Source: Planctomycetota bacterium (lineage in GTDB: Bacteria; Planctomycetota; Phycisphaerae; Phycisphaerales; Zrk34). From it: a stretch of DNA of 64,000 nt. Positions 39,762-48,296 of this stretch are shown here, in pieces. Positions within the stretch are counted from its first letter, which is position 1. Each line of letters starts with the position of its first letter. Under the pieces are notes generated by a model. That model searched no databases, was not told where the DNA came from, and worked only from the letters and a program-made list of their open reading frames with translations. Both the position numbers and the translations under genes were made by a program. Where the stretch lies: contig WGMD01000001.1 in NCBI GenBank assembly GCA_016125255.1, forward strand, positions 1 through 64,000, written 5' to 3'.

Positions 39762-40853
39762 ATGGCAGGCAACAGTTTCGGACAGATTTTTCGCATCACC
39801 ACCGCCGGGGAAAGCCACGGCCCCGGTTATGTGGTCATCGTCGACGGCGTGCCGGCGGGCTTGACGCTCAGCGAAGCGGACATTCAGCCGGACCTGGACC
39901 GTCGCCGGCCCGGTCAGAGCAGCATCGTCACGCAGCGCGATGAATCGGACACGGCCGAGATCCTTTCGGGCGTGTTCGAAGGCGTGACGACCGGCACGCC
40001 TATCGCTGTGCTCATCCGCAATAAGGACCAGCGGAGCAAAGACTACGGCGACATCAAGGACAAGTACCGCCCCGGGCATGCGGACTATACATTCGACGCC
40101 AAGTTCGGCCGGCGGGATTACCGGGGCGGCGGGCGAAGCTCGGCGCGCGAGACATGCGTGCGCGTCGCCGCCGGGGCGATCGCCAAGAAACTGCTGCGTG
40201 AAAAGTTCGGCGTGAACATCGTCGGATACGTCACGCAGGTCGGCCACCTGATCGCGCAGATCGACGACCCGGCGGGCGTGACGCTCGAGCAGGTCGAGGC
40301 GACGCCGACACGTTGCCCGGACCCGGCGATCGCGAAGCAGATGATCGAACTCATCGAGAAGCTGCGCGGCGAGATGGATTCAATCGGCGGCGTGGCGGAG
40401 ATTACGGCGACGGGCGTGCCGGCGGGCTGGGGCGAGCCGGTGTTCGACAAGCTCAAGGCCGATTTGGGCAAGGCGATGTTCACGCTCCCCGCCGTGCTCG
40501 GCGTCGAATACGGCATCGGATTCGGCGCGGCGACGATGCGCGGCTCACAGAACAATGATGTGTTCACCACCCGCGACGGACGCATCGTGACGGAAACGAA
40601 TCGTCACGGGGGCATGCTCGGCGGCATCAGTTCGGGGATGCCGATCGTTTTGAGATGCGCGGTCAAGCCGACGAGTTCGCTGCCGCAGGAGCAGAAGACG
40701 GTGATGCGCGACGGCTCGCCGACGACGATCCGCACAAAAGGCAGGCACGACCCGTGTTTGTTGCCGCGTTTTGTGCCGATGGCGGAGGCGATGGCGGCGA
40801 TCGTGCTGGCGGATCACGCGATGCGGCAGGCGGCACAGAAATTAGGCGAGTGA
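39762..40853 (+). CDS. aroC: Chorismate synthase
   Basis: Chorismate synthase (363 residues), the last step of the shikimate pathway, needing reduced FMN. The signatures are GQIFRITTAGESHGPGY, RRRPGQSSIVTQRDE, GRRDYRGGGRSSARETCVRV and GGMLGGISSGMPIVLR, with RHDPCLLPRFVPMAEAM near the end. ATG 39762 follows AGGA about 10 bases upstream. It stands alone among shikimate genes and is followed by a long palindrome (40876-40996). Confidence 0.97.
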   Translation: MAGNSFGQIFRITTAGESHGPGYVVIVDGVPAGLTLSEADIQPDLDRRRPGQSSIVTQRDESDTAEILSGVFEGVTTGTPIAVLIRNKDQRSKDYGDIKDKYRPGHADYTFDAKFGRRDYRGGGRSSARETCVRVAAGAIAKKLLREKFGVNIVGYVTQVGHLIAQIDDPAGVTLEQVEATPTRCPDPAIAKQMIELIEKLRGEMDSIGGVAEITATGVPAGWGEPVFDKLKADLGKAMFTLPAVLGVEYGIGFGAATMRGSQNNDVFTTRDGRIVTETNRHGGMLGGISSGMPIVLRCAVKPTSSLPQEQKTVMRDGSPTTIRTKGRHDPCLLPRFVPMAEAMAAIVLADHAMRQAAQKLGE

Positions 40854-40875
40854 TGCGAAAGAGAAAGACAACGGA

Positions 40876-40996
40876 AATTGGTCATTAGGCATTAGGCATT
40901 TGTCATTGGTCAAGTAAGTACAAAAGACTCGAATGTCGTCCGGCGCAACGGGCTTGATATGACCAATGACAAATAGCTAATGCCTAATGACCAATT
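40876..40996. repeat. Long imperfect palindrome (TGACCAATGAC family)
   Basis: The arms 40876-40912 and 40960-40996 are nearly perfect reverse complements (AATTGGTCATTAGGCATTAG against its mate) with about 47 bases between. A single arm of the same type sits at 10888-10925. Confidence 0.9.
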
Positions 40997-41013
40997 TCTT
41001 CCTCCAATAAATA

Positions 41014-41040
41014 ACCGCCCCTCGCAAAAAGAGGCGGCTA
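41014..41040 (-). terminator. Terminator-like hairpin after the 41066 gene
   Basis: On the minus strand GCCGCCTC pairs with GAGGGGCGGT, an imperfect stem around TTTTTGC, followed by ATTTATT. It lies about 25 bases beyond the stop of the 41066-41404 gene. Confidence 0.6.
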
Positions 41041-41065
41041 TCACAAATAGCTTGTGCGGGATCGC

Positions 41066-41404
41066 TCAGTTCTGAGCGGGGGTTTGGACGGCGGCCTGCG
41101 CGGCGTCGCTCTGCTCGACGAACTTCTGAAGGACGGGGAAGAAGGGCTGATCGCCGACTTCGCGGGCCAGCGCGATGACCTTGTCGTAGTTCTTGAGCAC
41201 GGAGCGGTAGTGGTCCGCATCGTTGGCGAAGTAGTTGGCGAACTCGTTGCCGGTCACGGGACCGGACTGGTAGGCGACGCCGGCGGCGTGGGTGCTGAGC
41301 AGACCCAGACGCGTGGTCCAGGCGTAGAACATCACGCCCAAAACGAGCGTCACACACAGAGCGAGCATGAACAAACCATGAGCGGGCTTGGCATTGGTGA
41401 CCAT
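41066..41404 (-). CDS. Small membrane protein, paralogue of the 42604 gene
   Basis: A 112-residue protein with one N-terminal transmembrane helix (GLFMLALCVTLVLGVMFYAW) and a helical C-terminus. GPVTGNEFANYF and VIALAREVGDQPFFPVLQ match GPLTGRDMVDYM and LMTISQKTGDKPLFPVLQ in the 42604-42924 protein. The function is unknown. AAAGGA 7 bases before the ATG supports the start. The gap to the next gene is about 400 bases. Confidence 0.75.
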   Translation of the reverse strand: MVTNAKPAHGLFMLALCVTLVLGVMFYAWTTRLGLLSTHAAGVAYQSGPVTGNEFANYFANDADHYRSVLKNYDKVIALAREVGDQPFFPVLQKFVEQSDAAQAAVQTPAQN

Positions 41405-41811
41405 CTGTCAGTCCTTTATGTCGGGGCGTCGCAGCGAGGCGGGCTTTTCGCTTCGAACCGGGCGGCTCGAAAACCCGTGTGCGGGCCCCAGGTGGGGGTT
41501 CTACCGTTCAACGCGGCGGGGGCTTGGATATTGCATCGGCCGATCCGTCCGTGAACTTGTACGCATACGCTAGAAAGCGTCCATTGGAATGTCAATCCTC
41601 TTTTCGTGAATTCCCGGTGAATCGTTGTTTTTCACGCGGAAATCGGGCCTCCGTATGCATGCGATTGATACGTACCCCGGATCGCCGGCGGGCTTGCCAG
41701 GGTGCGTGCGGGCGGCGCAGTCGTGGCGCCATGGGACTCCCCTGCCGCACCCGAGGCACATCCCATGGTAGAATGTGCCGACCATCTCCCCTTCGCCCCT
41801 GGAGCAAAATC
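41405..41811 (+). other. Intergenic stretch without a gene
   Basis: The 407 bases between the two genes hold no recognisable repeat, RNA gene or clear promoter. Short open frames reach into the cupin gene but do not look protein-like. Confidence 0.5.
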
Positions 41812-42561
41812 ATGTCGGACCTGACGCGTCGGTCGTTCGGGCAACTTTCCATCGGCGCCCTGCTCACCACCTCGCTGCTCCAAATGCTTTTCGAGCGCGA
41901 CGCGTTCGCCGAGGCGGTCAAGCCGATCACCGAACAATGGCTCCGTGACGTCAACGCGCTTTGCCAGGACGTCAAGAGCAAGCAGATCAAACAGGTCGAC
42001 TGGCAGGGCAAGCTCGAAGCGCTTTTCGCCCGCGTCGATCTGCCCGAAATATGCAAGCTCATCGACTACGACAAGCTGACCGCCGACGGCCTGTTCCGCC
42101 CCAAGGGCGAGCGCTCGATTCCCTTCAACTTCCCCAAAGTCGAAGGCGTCGGCGAACTGGCGTTCGGCAAGCAGGTGTTCGCATTGCAGAAAGGTCATTC
42201 GATCGTACCGCACGGACACAACAACATGTCCACGGCTTTTCTGATTCTCGATGGTTCGTTTCACGGTCGTCATTACGATCGGCTCGAGGATTCCAAGACG
42301 CACATGGTCATCAAGCCGACGATCGATCGGACGTTCGGACAAGCCGAATTCTCGACGATTTCCGACGACAAGGACAACGTGCATTGGTTTGAGGCATTGA
42401 GTGACAAGGCGTACATCCTCAACATTCACGTGCTCATCGCCACCGGCAGCGGCAAGCAAACAGGTCGCGTGTATATCGATCCCGACGGCGAGAAACTGGC
42501 GGGCGGTCTGATCCGCGCGCCGCTCATCAGCGCCAAGACGGCCGTCGAAAAATATGGTTGA
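41812..42561 (+). CDS. Tat-exported cupin-like protein
   Basis: A 249-residue protein with a Tat signal (LTRRSFGQLSIGALLTTSLL) and a cupin-type core containing GHSIVPHGHNNMSTAFLILD, whose His residues could ligate a metal, followed by FHGRHYDRL. There is no closer family match. GGAG 7 bases before ATG 41812 supports the start. It is flanked on both sides by small membrane paralogues on the opposite strand (41066 and 42604), a layout that suggests one system. A 12-bp hairpin overlaps its stop. Confidence 0.75.
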   Translation: MSDLTRRSFGQLSIGALLTTSLLQMLFERDAFAEAVKPITEQWLRDVNALCQDVKSKQIKQVDWQGKLEALFARVDLPEICKLIDYDKLTADGLFRPKGERSIPFNFPKVEGVGELAFGKQVFALQKGHSIVPHGHNNMSTAFLILDGSFHGRHYDRLEDSKTHMVIKPTIDRTFGQAEFSTISDDKDNVHWFEALSDKAYILNIHVLIATGSGKQTGRVYIDPDGEKLAGGLIRAPLISAKTAVEKYG

Positions 42562-42590
42562 CCGGGCAGCCCCCCGCCGCCCGGTCAACC
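42556..42590. other. Hairpin at convergent gene ends
   Basis: GGTTGACCGGGC at 42556-42567 pairs perfectly with its mate at 42579-42590, overlapping the cupin stop. No T-tract follows, so it is only terminator-like. Confidence 0.6.
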
Positions 42591-42603
42591 CGCCGCCCGC
42601 GTG

Positions 42604-42924
42604 TCACGGCGCGGGCGGCGCATCAACTTCCGTCCCCTCTGTTTCCTGATAGCAATGCTGCTGAAGCACCGGGAACAGCGGCTTGTCGCCCGTCTTCTGC
42701 GAGATCGTCATCAGCTCGTCGAAATTGCTCATGACCGCGCGCAGCGTCGATTCATGCACGTGCATGTAGTCGACCATGTCGCGTCCGGTCAATGGTCCGA
42801 ACAGTTGCACGGATTCCGAGGAACGGCTCTTGTTCGTCGTCGCCGCCTGAAGCAGCACGACGAAACACAAAAGGGCGATCGCCACGAGCATACTGATAGA
42901 ATGGCCACGGTTGGCAAGCGTCAT
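42604..42924 (-). CDS. Small membrane protein, paralogue of the 41066 gene
   Basis: A 106-residue protein with an N-terminal transmembrane helix (SMLVAIALLCFVVLLQA) and a helical domain with GPLTGRDMVDYM and TGDKPLFPVLQ. It shares this layout with the 41066-41404 gene. The start at 42924 has AAAGGA 7 bases upstream, the same spacing as its paralogue. The function is unknown. It is convergent with the cupin gene. Confidence 0.75.
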   Translation of the reverse strand: MTLANRGHSISMLVAIALLCFVVLLQAATTNKSRSSESVQLFGPLTGRDMVDYMHVHESTLRAVMSNFDELMTISQKTGDKPLFPVLQQHCYQETEGTEVDAPPAP

Positions 42925-43164
42925 CGTCGGTCCTTTCAGTGCCCAGTTACGGTGCAGTCCGTGCTGCCGGGGCGGGACTTTGGCCAGCACTTGCCTGCAC
43001 CATGGGCAAAATTGGCAGGGCTGGAGGTATTAATGCAAACATGATGCCAATCGCATATTCAGCGGGGAATCGGCGCATGTGAATTGCGAATGAGCATTTT
43101 CTGAAGCGCAGCCATCCGTGCGTACAATGTTGCTTTCACGCAACACTGAACGAGGTTCCTGATC

Positions 43165-43929
43165 ATGACCCAAGCTGAAAGCACCAAGCCCGCCGGCGCC
43201 CCGCCTTTCTCTCATCGCATTCGCAACACCGAGCCGCCGATGATTGATGAGAAGGGCGCGCCCCTCAACGGCGAACCGCAGATTCTTTCGACGCGCCTGT
43301 TCATGCAGCTTCAGGCGTACGGCAACTGTCGTGATGCGCAGCCGCTCATCGACGCGATCAAGGCGGCGAAGATTCCGGCGGTGCTTTATGCGGACGTGAA
43401 CGATCCGCAGGGCGTGGCGATTCTGACATGGGCGGAGGACCCGTCGCATTTCGTCGATGCGGTGCGCCCGCTGCTCAATGCCGAGCCGTTTGTTTCGCTC
43501 GAGCACAAGCCGCGCTTCACGATGTTCGGCCGCACGTACGCGCTGGGTCATGAAGCGAATCTGCGCGAGTGGCTTTTCGACAAGCCGATCGCCACGGCGA
43601 CGAACGGCGACTGGCCCTGGGCTGTTTGGTATCCGCTGCGTCGGCGGGGTTCCTTCGCCAAGCTCGACCCCGCCGAGCAGCGGCAGATTCTCATGGAGCA
43701 CGCCCTCATCGGCATGAGCTTCGTCGACGCCGACTACGCCCACGACATCCGTCTCGCCTGCCCCGGACTCGACGCCGACGACAACGACTTCGTCATCGGC
43801 CTCGTCGGCAAATCGCTCCACCCCCTCTCCGCCATCGTCCAGAACATGCGCAAAACCACCCAAACCGCCCTCTACCTCGAAAACCTCGGCCCGTTCTTCG
43901 TCGGCAAAGTCCTCCACCAGTCCGTTTAG
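43165..43929 (+). CDS. Chlorite dismutase / HemQ-family protein
   Basis: A 254-residue protein. The segment ILMEHALIGMSFVDADYAHD carries the likely heme-ligand His (in MEHALIG), and DFVIGLVGKSLHPLSAIVQN, MRKTTQTALYLENLGPFFVG follow, as in coproheme decarboxylase HemQ and Cld proteins. The distal Arg of true chlorite dismutases was not located with certainty, so a heme-synthesis or peroxidase-type role is more likely. ATG 43165 follows GAGG at about 10 bases. The stop TAG is part of a GTTTAGCGACGCC repeat. Confidence 0.8.
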   Translation: MTQAESTKPAGAPPFSHRIRNTEPPMIDEKGAPLNGEPQILSTRLFMQLQAYGNCRDAQPLIDAIKAAKIPAVLYADVNDPQGVAILTWAEDPSHFVDAVRPLLNAEPFVSLEHKPRFTMFGRTYALGHEANLREWLFDKPIATATNGDWPWAVWYPLRRRGSFAKLDPAEQRQILMEHALIGMSFVDADYAHDIRLACPGLDADDNDFVIGLVGKSLHPLSAIVQNMRKTTQTALYLENLGPFFVGKVLHQSV

Positions 43930-43952
43930 CGACGCCGTTTGCGGCGTGTTTC
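43926..43952. repeat. TTTAGCGACGCC palindromic element overlapping a stop codon
   Basis: GTTTAGCGACGCCG and the hairpin ACGCCG-TTTG-CGGCGT follow the HemQ-like frame, whose TAG is the TTTAG of the repeat. A reverse copy sits at 48270-48296 with the same arrangement. Confidence 0.65.
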
Positions 43953-44010
43953 TCCCACTGCAAATACGCCGGCACGGAAACAAATCCCCCCACCAAGCGT
44001 CGGAACATGC

Positions 44011-45000
44011 ATGCGTCTTCACCACGCGACATGGACCCTCCTCGCGCTGACCCTCGCCGCCTGCGCCACCTCACAACCCGATCGCGCCACACTCCCCGAC
44101 CACATCACCGTGACCCGCAGTGACGCCGCGGCGAACTTGCCCGACGAGCGCGTCACGATCCACGCCGCTGATAAACCAGCATGGGAGATCGCGCTGGAGC
44201 TATCGAGCATCCTGCATCGCCGCGTCAAGCTCGACGCCGACGCTTTTGAGGGGGCCGCTTTCGATAGCAATGCGCGCTACTCGCTCAATCTGGACGACCA
44301 ATCACCCGAGGACGCCATGCGCGCCTTCGCCGACAAGATGAGCACGCAGCTTGTCCCGCTGCGCGTCGTCTACGTCGGACAGGTCATCCTCATCACCACC
44401 GAGGAGGAGAGCAAGTGGTACCAATCGTTGGTCCAACGAGAATATGATGCGCGTCCCTTGCTGCGCGACGCGACAAGCGCCGTGACCGATACAGCCGACG
44501 ACCGCCTCCGCCAGCTCAAACAAATCCTCTTTGAATTCGTCGACGTAGACTGCTGTTTCGGCGGAGGCCCCGGCCGGGATCGAACGTGGGATTATGCCGA
44601 TGGGAAACTGATCATCAAAATGTTCACCGATGAGCACGAGAATTTCGAGAACGTGCTCAATGCGATCCTGCGGGCGAAATCGGAAAAGTCATCGACCCAA
44701 ATCGTCGACCTCGGCTCCGGTGACCTTCATTCATTGGGCCAGTTCATCATCGCCGACATCGATTCGATCGCACATCGTCGCGTGGAACTGAAAACCCATC
44801 GCGTCTCGGACCTCGACCTGATCAATGCCCGGCGCGACATCGCCGATGAACTTCAGAACCGCGTCGTGCCGGATCGCTGGCGCTATCACGGCGGGTCCGA
44901 CAATGGCATGCACATTTTCGGCAGCGTCCTTGTCATCTTCTGCCGCGACTTCGACGGACCGGCGATCCGAGAAACGCTCGACGCGATGCGAACGCCGTGA
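44011..45000 (+). CDS. Hypothetical lipoprotein
   Basis: A 329-residue protein with a lipoprotein signal (WTLLALTLAACATS, lipid on the Cys). The first part (VTIHAADKPAWEIALELSSI, VKLDADAFEGAAFDS) has the look of a secretin or TonB short N-terminal (STN-type) repeat; the rest is not recognised. ATG 44011 is chosen to keep the signal peptide at the N-terminus; the frame upstream reads through the repeat. It is convergent with the 45013 gene. Confidence 0.65.
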   Translation: MRLHHATWTLLALTLAACATSQPDRATLPDHITVTRSDAAANLPDERVTIHAADKPAWEIALELSSILHRRVKLDADAFEGAAFDSNARYSLNLDDQSPEDAMRAFADKMSTQLVPLRVVYVGQVILITTEEESKWYQSLVQREYDARPLLRDATSAVTDTADDRLRQLKQILFEFVDVDCCFGGGPGRDRTWDYADGKLIIKMFTDEHENFENVLNAILRAKSEKSSTQIVDLGSGDLHSLGQFIIADIDSIAHRRVELKTHRVSDLDLINARRDIADELQNRVVPDRWRYHGGSDNGMHIFGSVLVIFCRDFDGPAIRETLDAMRTP

Positions 45001-45012
45001 TCGACGCACGCC

Positions 45013-46134
45013 TCACTTGATGTTCGGAAACTTAAAATCCGTGATCGTCACCGCGAGGTTGGCTTTCGTCGGGACGTAGGCGGTGAACAGAACATTCCGG
45101 ATCGTGCCTTCGAGAAGCGTCGGGCGGCCCTTGGGGATTTGCTCCATGCGCTTGGCGAAGGCGTCGTCGCCCTGCATCTGAAATCCGTAGATGCTCGTCG
45201 ACTTGAAGTTGACGTTGACGTCGATGGCGCGGAATTTGACATCTTCGTTGGCGAGCGAGATGGCGACGGTCCACTTCAGCGCCGGGTCGCCGCCGGGGTT
45301 TTTGTCCTGCGTGAGGCGGACATGATCGATCTTGACCATCATGCGGACGGGCTTCTCGGGACAATGTTGTCCGAGCCAGTTGTTGACATCGCCGGTCGTG
45401 TCGCGGTCGAGCGGTTTGCCGGGCGCGGGGCCGACGTCGGCGGGCATGGGGGCGAAGAGCTGGGCGACATTCGCGAACGGGCGATCGGTGAGCGTGGACT
45501 TGGCGGGCGCGTTGTCCGGCTTGTCGTTCTTCGCGGCGGCGGGCTTGTCGGATTTCGCAGCCGCGACTTTGGGGTGCAGATCGATGTCGGGATTGAGGAT
45601 GGCGAACGAGAGCCAGGCGTGATCGTCGTTCGAGCCGAGTTTGATATTGGTGATGATCCCGCGAACCTGAATCAGATCGCCGGGCGCGATTTTCTCGACG
45701 TTCTTGCCGACCGCTTCGGTCACCTGATACATCGCTTCGTTGGGCGCGACGGTCGGCGGCAGGGCTGCGTCATAGCTGACTTTGAGCCCGTGAAAGTCGA
45801 AGAGTTTCGGGTCGAGTGTGAGCATGACGCGCCAGTCCCGGCCGGGCTCCGTCGGCGAAGGGGCCTTGAACGCGCGGGCGAAGCGAATGGGGATCAGAAG
45901 CTGGCACCGCCGATTCGCCCCCGACGTCCGCAGCCACTGACCGGCCTTCTGCACCGCCGCGTCGGACCACTTCCCGTTCGCCGGCTGCGCGTCGGCGGGC
46001 AGCCCGTCAAAAATATCCGCCACATCCGTCACGACGCTCTTGGACGAAATCGGCGGACCGGCGGGCACACGGGCGACAAGCACGAACAACATGACGCCCC
46101 ATCCCATGACCAGCGCCGCGACAGATCGATGCAT
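45013..46134 (-). CDS. Exported protein with two-fold internal repeat, paralogue 1
   Basis: A 373-residue secreted protein (signal VAALVMGWGVMLFVLVARV). Two related halves, separated by a Lys/Ala-rich linker, each start with a phrase like DIFDGLPADAQPANGKWSD or QLFAPMPADVGPAPG, then a conserved beta-rich segment. LLEGTIRNVLFTAYVP and GDLIQVRGIITNI resemble OB-fold-type strands. No function is known. GAGGAG 7 bases upstream supports ATG 46134. A longer frame from TTG 46149 is less likely. The 46272 gene is a paralogue. Confidence 0.7.
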   Translation of the reverse strand: MHRSVAALVMGWGVMLFVLVARVPAGPPISSKSVVTDVADIFDGLPADAQPANGKWSDAAVQKAGQWLRTSGANRRCQLLIPIRFARAFKAPSPTEPGRDWRVMLTLDPKLFDFHGLKVSYDAALPPTVAPNEAMYQVTEAVGKNVEKIAPGDLIQVRGIITNIKLGSNDDHAWLSFAILNPDIDLHPKVAAAKSDKPAAAKNDKPDNAPAKSTLTDRPFANVAQLFAPMPADVGPAPGKPLDRDTTGDVNNWLGQHCPEKPVRMMVKIDHVRLTQDKNPGGDPALKWTVAISLANEDVKFRAIDVNVNFKSTSIYGFQMQGDDAFAKRMEQIPKGRPTLLEGTIRNVLFTAYVPTKANLAVTITDFKFPNIK

Positions 46135-46271
46135 CAATGAACTCCTCAATGAATTGAAACCGGATGCGAATGCGACAACGAACCTCGCCCATCAGTATGC
46201 CGCGAGCGATGAACGCTGTAAACACAAATCGCAGGGTTCGTAAAAAATCCCCGCCCGCAGCGCCGCGGCGG

Positions 46272-47411
46272 TTACTTGAGAAGCTCGGGCGCGTCGAACT
46301 TGTCGATCGTGATTTTCAGCGCGACGAGGTTGGGGCCGATGGCGTAGAGCTGCGCTTCATGAATGACGCCGGTGAGCGTGACGGATTTCTGGCGGGCGTT
46401 GAAAGGTTTGTACTTGCTGAGCTGGGCTTCGGAGCCGTGGATGCGGAACGCCTTGGCGTCAGAGCCGACCAAGGCCGCGTTCACCGCCGTCTTGCCCACC
46501 ATCAGCGTCGCCCCCTTGGCGACGAAGTCGGCGATCCACGGGCTGTTCGGTTTCTTGTCCGGCGTCTCCTCCGGCCGCACATTGAGGATGCTGATGTCGA
46601 CATGCAGCGACACCGGGCGGTCCTTGGCCTGCTGCGCGACCCACGCGCCGGCCTTGGCGATGGAATTGCGGTCCCATCCTTTTGTCGCATCAGGCGCGAA
46701 CCCGGCGGGCATGTTTACGAAAAGCTGATTCAGATCGGTGATCACGCCGCCGACCGGCGACGCGGCGGGCTTGTCCTCATGGGCCGGCGCGTCGGCGGGT
46801 TTGGCGGGCTTGTTCGGCTCCGCGGGTTTGTCCGCCGCGGGCGGCGCGGGGGCGTGACCGGGATGAAGATCGACCTGGGCGTTCATGATGCTCACATCCA
46901 CCGACGACACGCCGCGCACGCTGAAAAACCGCGCCTTGCTGATCACGCCCGACACCGCCACCACATCGCCCGTCTTGAGCGACTTGGCCGCCTTGCTCGC
47001 CTCCTCCGTCATCTGAAACATCAGCGGCCCGGCAATGCCGACCGGCGCCACCATGAACTTCTGCGCCACGCGCTGCCCGAACACATCGAGCGGCGGCGGA
47101 TTGACATACACGCTGACCCGCCAATCCTTCCCCGGCGCCATCGGCGACGGCGCGTGCGCCACATCCGTTCCCGAAATCGGCAACAGCAATCGACAGGGCC
47201 GCCGCATGCTCGTGCGCATCAGCCACTGCGACGCCTGCTCCGCCTGCTCGGGCGTCCACCCTGTCTTCGCATCCGGCCTCAATTCCGCCGGCATCCCCTC
47301 AAAAAGCTGCAACGCCGACGTGACCTCCCCCGCCGGCTGCGCCGCCGCCGTGCCGATCCAACCGCACATGACAATGACGATCGTCGCCCACATCGCAGCG
47401 CAACGCCTCAT
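46272..47411 (-). CDS. Exported protein with two-fold internal repeat, paralogue 2
   Basis: A 379-residue secreted protein with a signal peptide (WATIVIVMCGWIGTAAA). The halves LFEGMPAELRPDAKTGWTPE and LFVNMPAGFAPDATKGWDRN are clear internal duplicates, joined by a Pro/Ala/Lys-rich linker. GDVVAVSGVISKARFF is the counterpart of GDLIQVRGIITN in the 45013 gene. The role is unknown. The start at 47411 is upstream of the signal sequence and follows AGGCC, a weak site. The frame is open further to 47462. Confidence 0.7.
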   Translation of the reverse strand: MRRCAAMWATIVIVMCGWIGTAAAQPAGEVTSALQLFEGMPAELRPDAKTGWTPEQAEQASQWLMRTSMRRPCRLLLPISGTDVAHAPSPMAPGKDWRVSVYVNPPPLDVFGQRVAQKFMVAPVGIAGPLMFQMTEEASKAAKSLKTGDVVAVSGVISKARFFSVRGVSSVDVSIMNAQVDLHPGHAPAPPAADKPAEPNKPAKPADAPAHEDKPAASPVGGVITDLNQLFVNMPAGFAPDATKGWDRNSIAKAGAWVAQQAKDRPVSLHVDISILNVRPEETPDKKPNSPWIADFVAKGATLMVGKTAVNAALVGSDAKAFRIHGSEAQLSKYKPFNARQKSVTLTGVIHEAQLYAIGPNLVALKITIDKFDAPELLK

Positions 47412-47543
47412 GGCCTGGCCCTCATGAATTGTGACCCAAGGATCCGGACCGCGACATTCCACAGACGCCGCGATTATCCCAGAGGTCGCGCGGCAAGTAA
47501 ATCAAAATCCGCACATGCCGGGCGCATCGGCAATCTGAATCGA

Positions 47544-48257
47544 TCAGGGATTGAGCGAAATGCGGCGAAGGGCGGCGGGGTAGGTGTCGCCGGCGGCGGT
47601 GCCGGCGCCGGTGTTGTGGGCGCCGTAGGTGACGGAGTCGCCGAGGCAGACGATGGTTTGCCCGTCGCGCAGGTCGGGGACGGCGCGGCGGAAGCTTTCG
47701 GCGAGAAGCGTGTTGCCGGCGGGCGTGAGGTGCACGCCGTCGGGCTGGCGGATCGCGCGGTCGGGGTGGTCGGTCATGGCCTGATCGGCGATGCGGTTCC
47801 ACTCCACCAGCGTCACCTTTTCGCGCTGGGCGAGCTGATGCAGCGCGGCGTTGTAACGGTCGATCTTTTTCTGCGGGCCTTCCTCGCCGTAGGCGTCCTT
47901 CTTGTGACGCTTGAGGAGCGCTTCGACGTCGACGTGATGGATGTCGGCGAAGATCGGCGTGATGTGCGCCGCCCGCGCGGCGGCGATCATCTTCGACAGA
48001 TTGGCGATGTAGTCGTCGACGTCGACGAACTTGGATTCGTTGAGCGCATCGTTGAGGCCGAAGTAGATGAAGACGAAGTCGGGCTTGTGCGCGAGGACAT
48101 CCTTGTTGAATCGCGCCAGCCCCTCGCGCGAGTTCTGCCCGCCGATGCCCTTGTTGTACACGATCAGATGATTGACGAAGTCATCGGCCGCGCGGGCAAG
48201 GGGGGCGGTGATGAGCGAAAGCAAAAGGATCGCGCGAAGGATCATGGGGTATATCAT
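47544..48257 (-). CDS. SGNH hydrolase with circularly permuted motif order
   Basis: A 237-residue exported hydrolase (signal ILLLSLITAPLARA). The usual SGNH blocks are all present but out of order: block II YNKGIGGQNS (about 34-43), block III FGLNDA (67-71; Asn69), block V DGVHLTP (173-179; Asp173 and His176), and only then block I CLGDSVTYG (Ser208). Normal family members begin with block I. After it, AAGDTYPAALRR runs to the stop, so no second copy follows. The start at 48257 is supported by the signal peptide only. Activity is likely esterase-like. Confidence 0.75.
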   Translation of the reverse strand: MIYPMILRAILLLSLITAPLARAADDFVNHLIVYNKGIGGQNSREGLARFNKDVLAHKPDFVFIYFGLNDALNESKFVDVDDYIANLSKMIAAARAAHITPIFADIHHVDVEALLKRHKKDAYGEEGPQKKIDRYNAALHQLAQREKVTLVEWNRIADQAMTDHPDRAIRQPDGVHLTPAGNTLLAESFRRAVPDLRDGQTIVCLGDSVTYGAHNTGAGTAAGDTYPAALRRISLNP

Positions 48258-48269
48258 GGCGACGATTTT

Positions 48270-48296
48270 ACAGCACGGCGCAAGCGGCGTCGCTAA
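48270..48296. repeat. TTTAGCGACGCC palindromic element, reverse copy
   Basis: Read on the minus strand it has GTTTAGCGACGCCG next to a GC hairpin, and the TAG is the stop of the 48293 gene. It mirrors 43926-43952. Confidence 0.6.

Noticed and set aside
42925-43164. The gap before the HemQ-like gene checked for a structured RNA or riboswitch
   Set aside because: No conserved hairpin set or repeat is seen by eye; nothing can be supported.
46164-48296. A 710-codon plus-strand frame
   Set aside because: It runs antisense to the 46272 and SGNH genes and has no motif.
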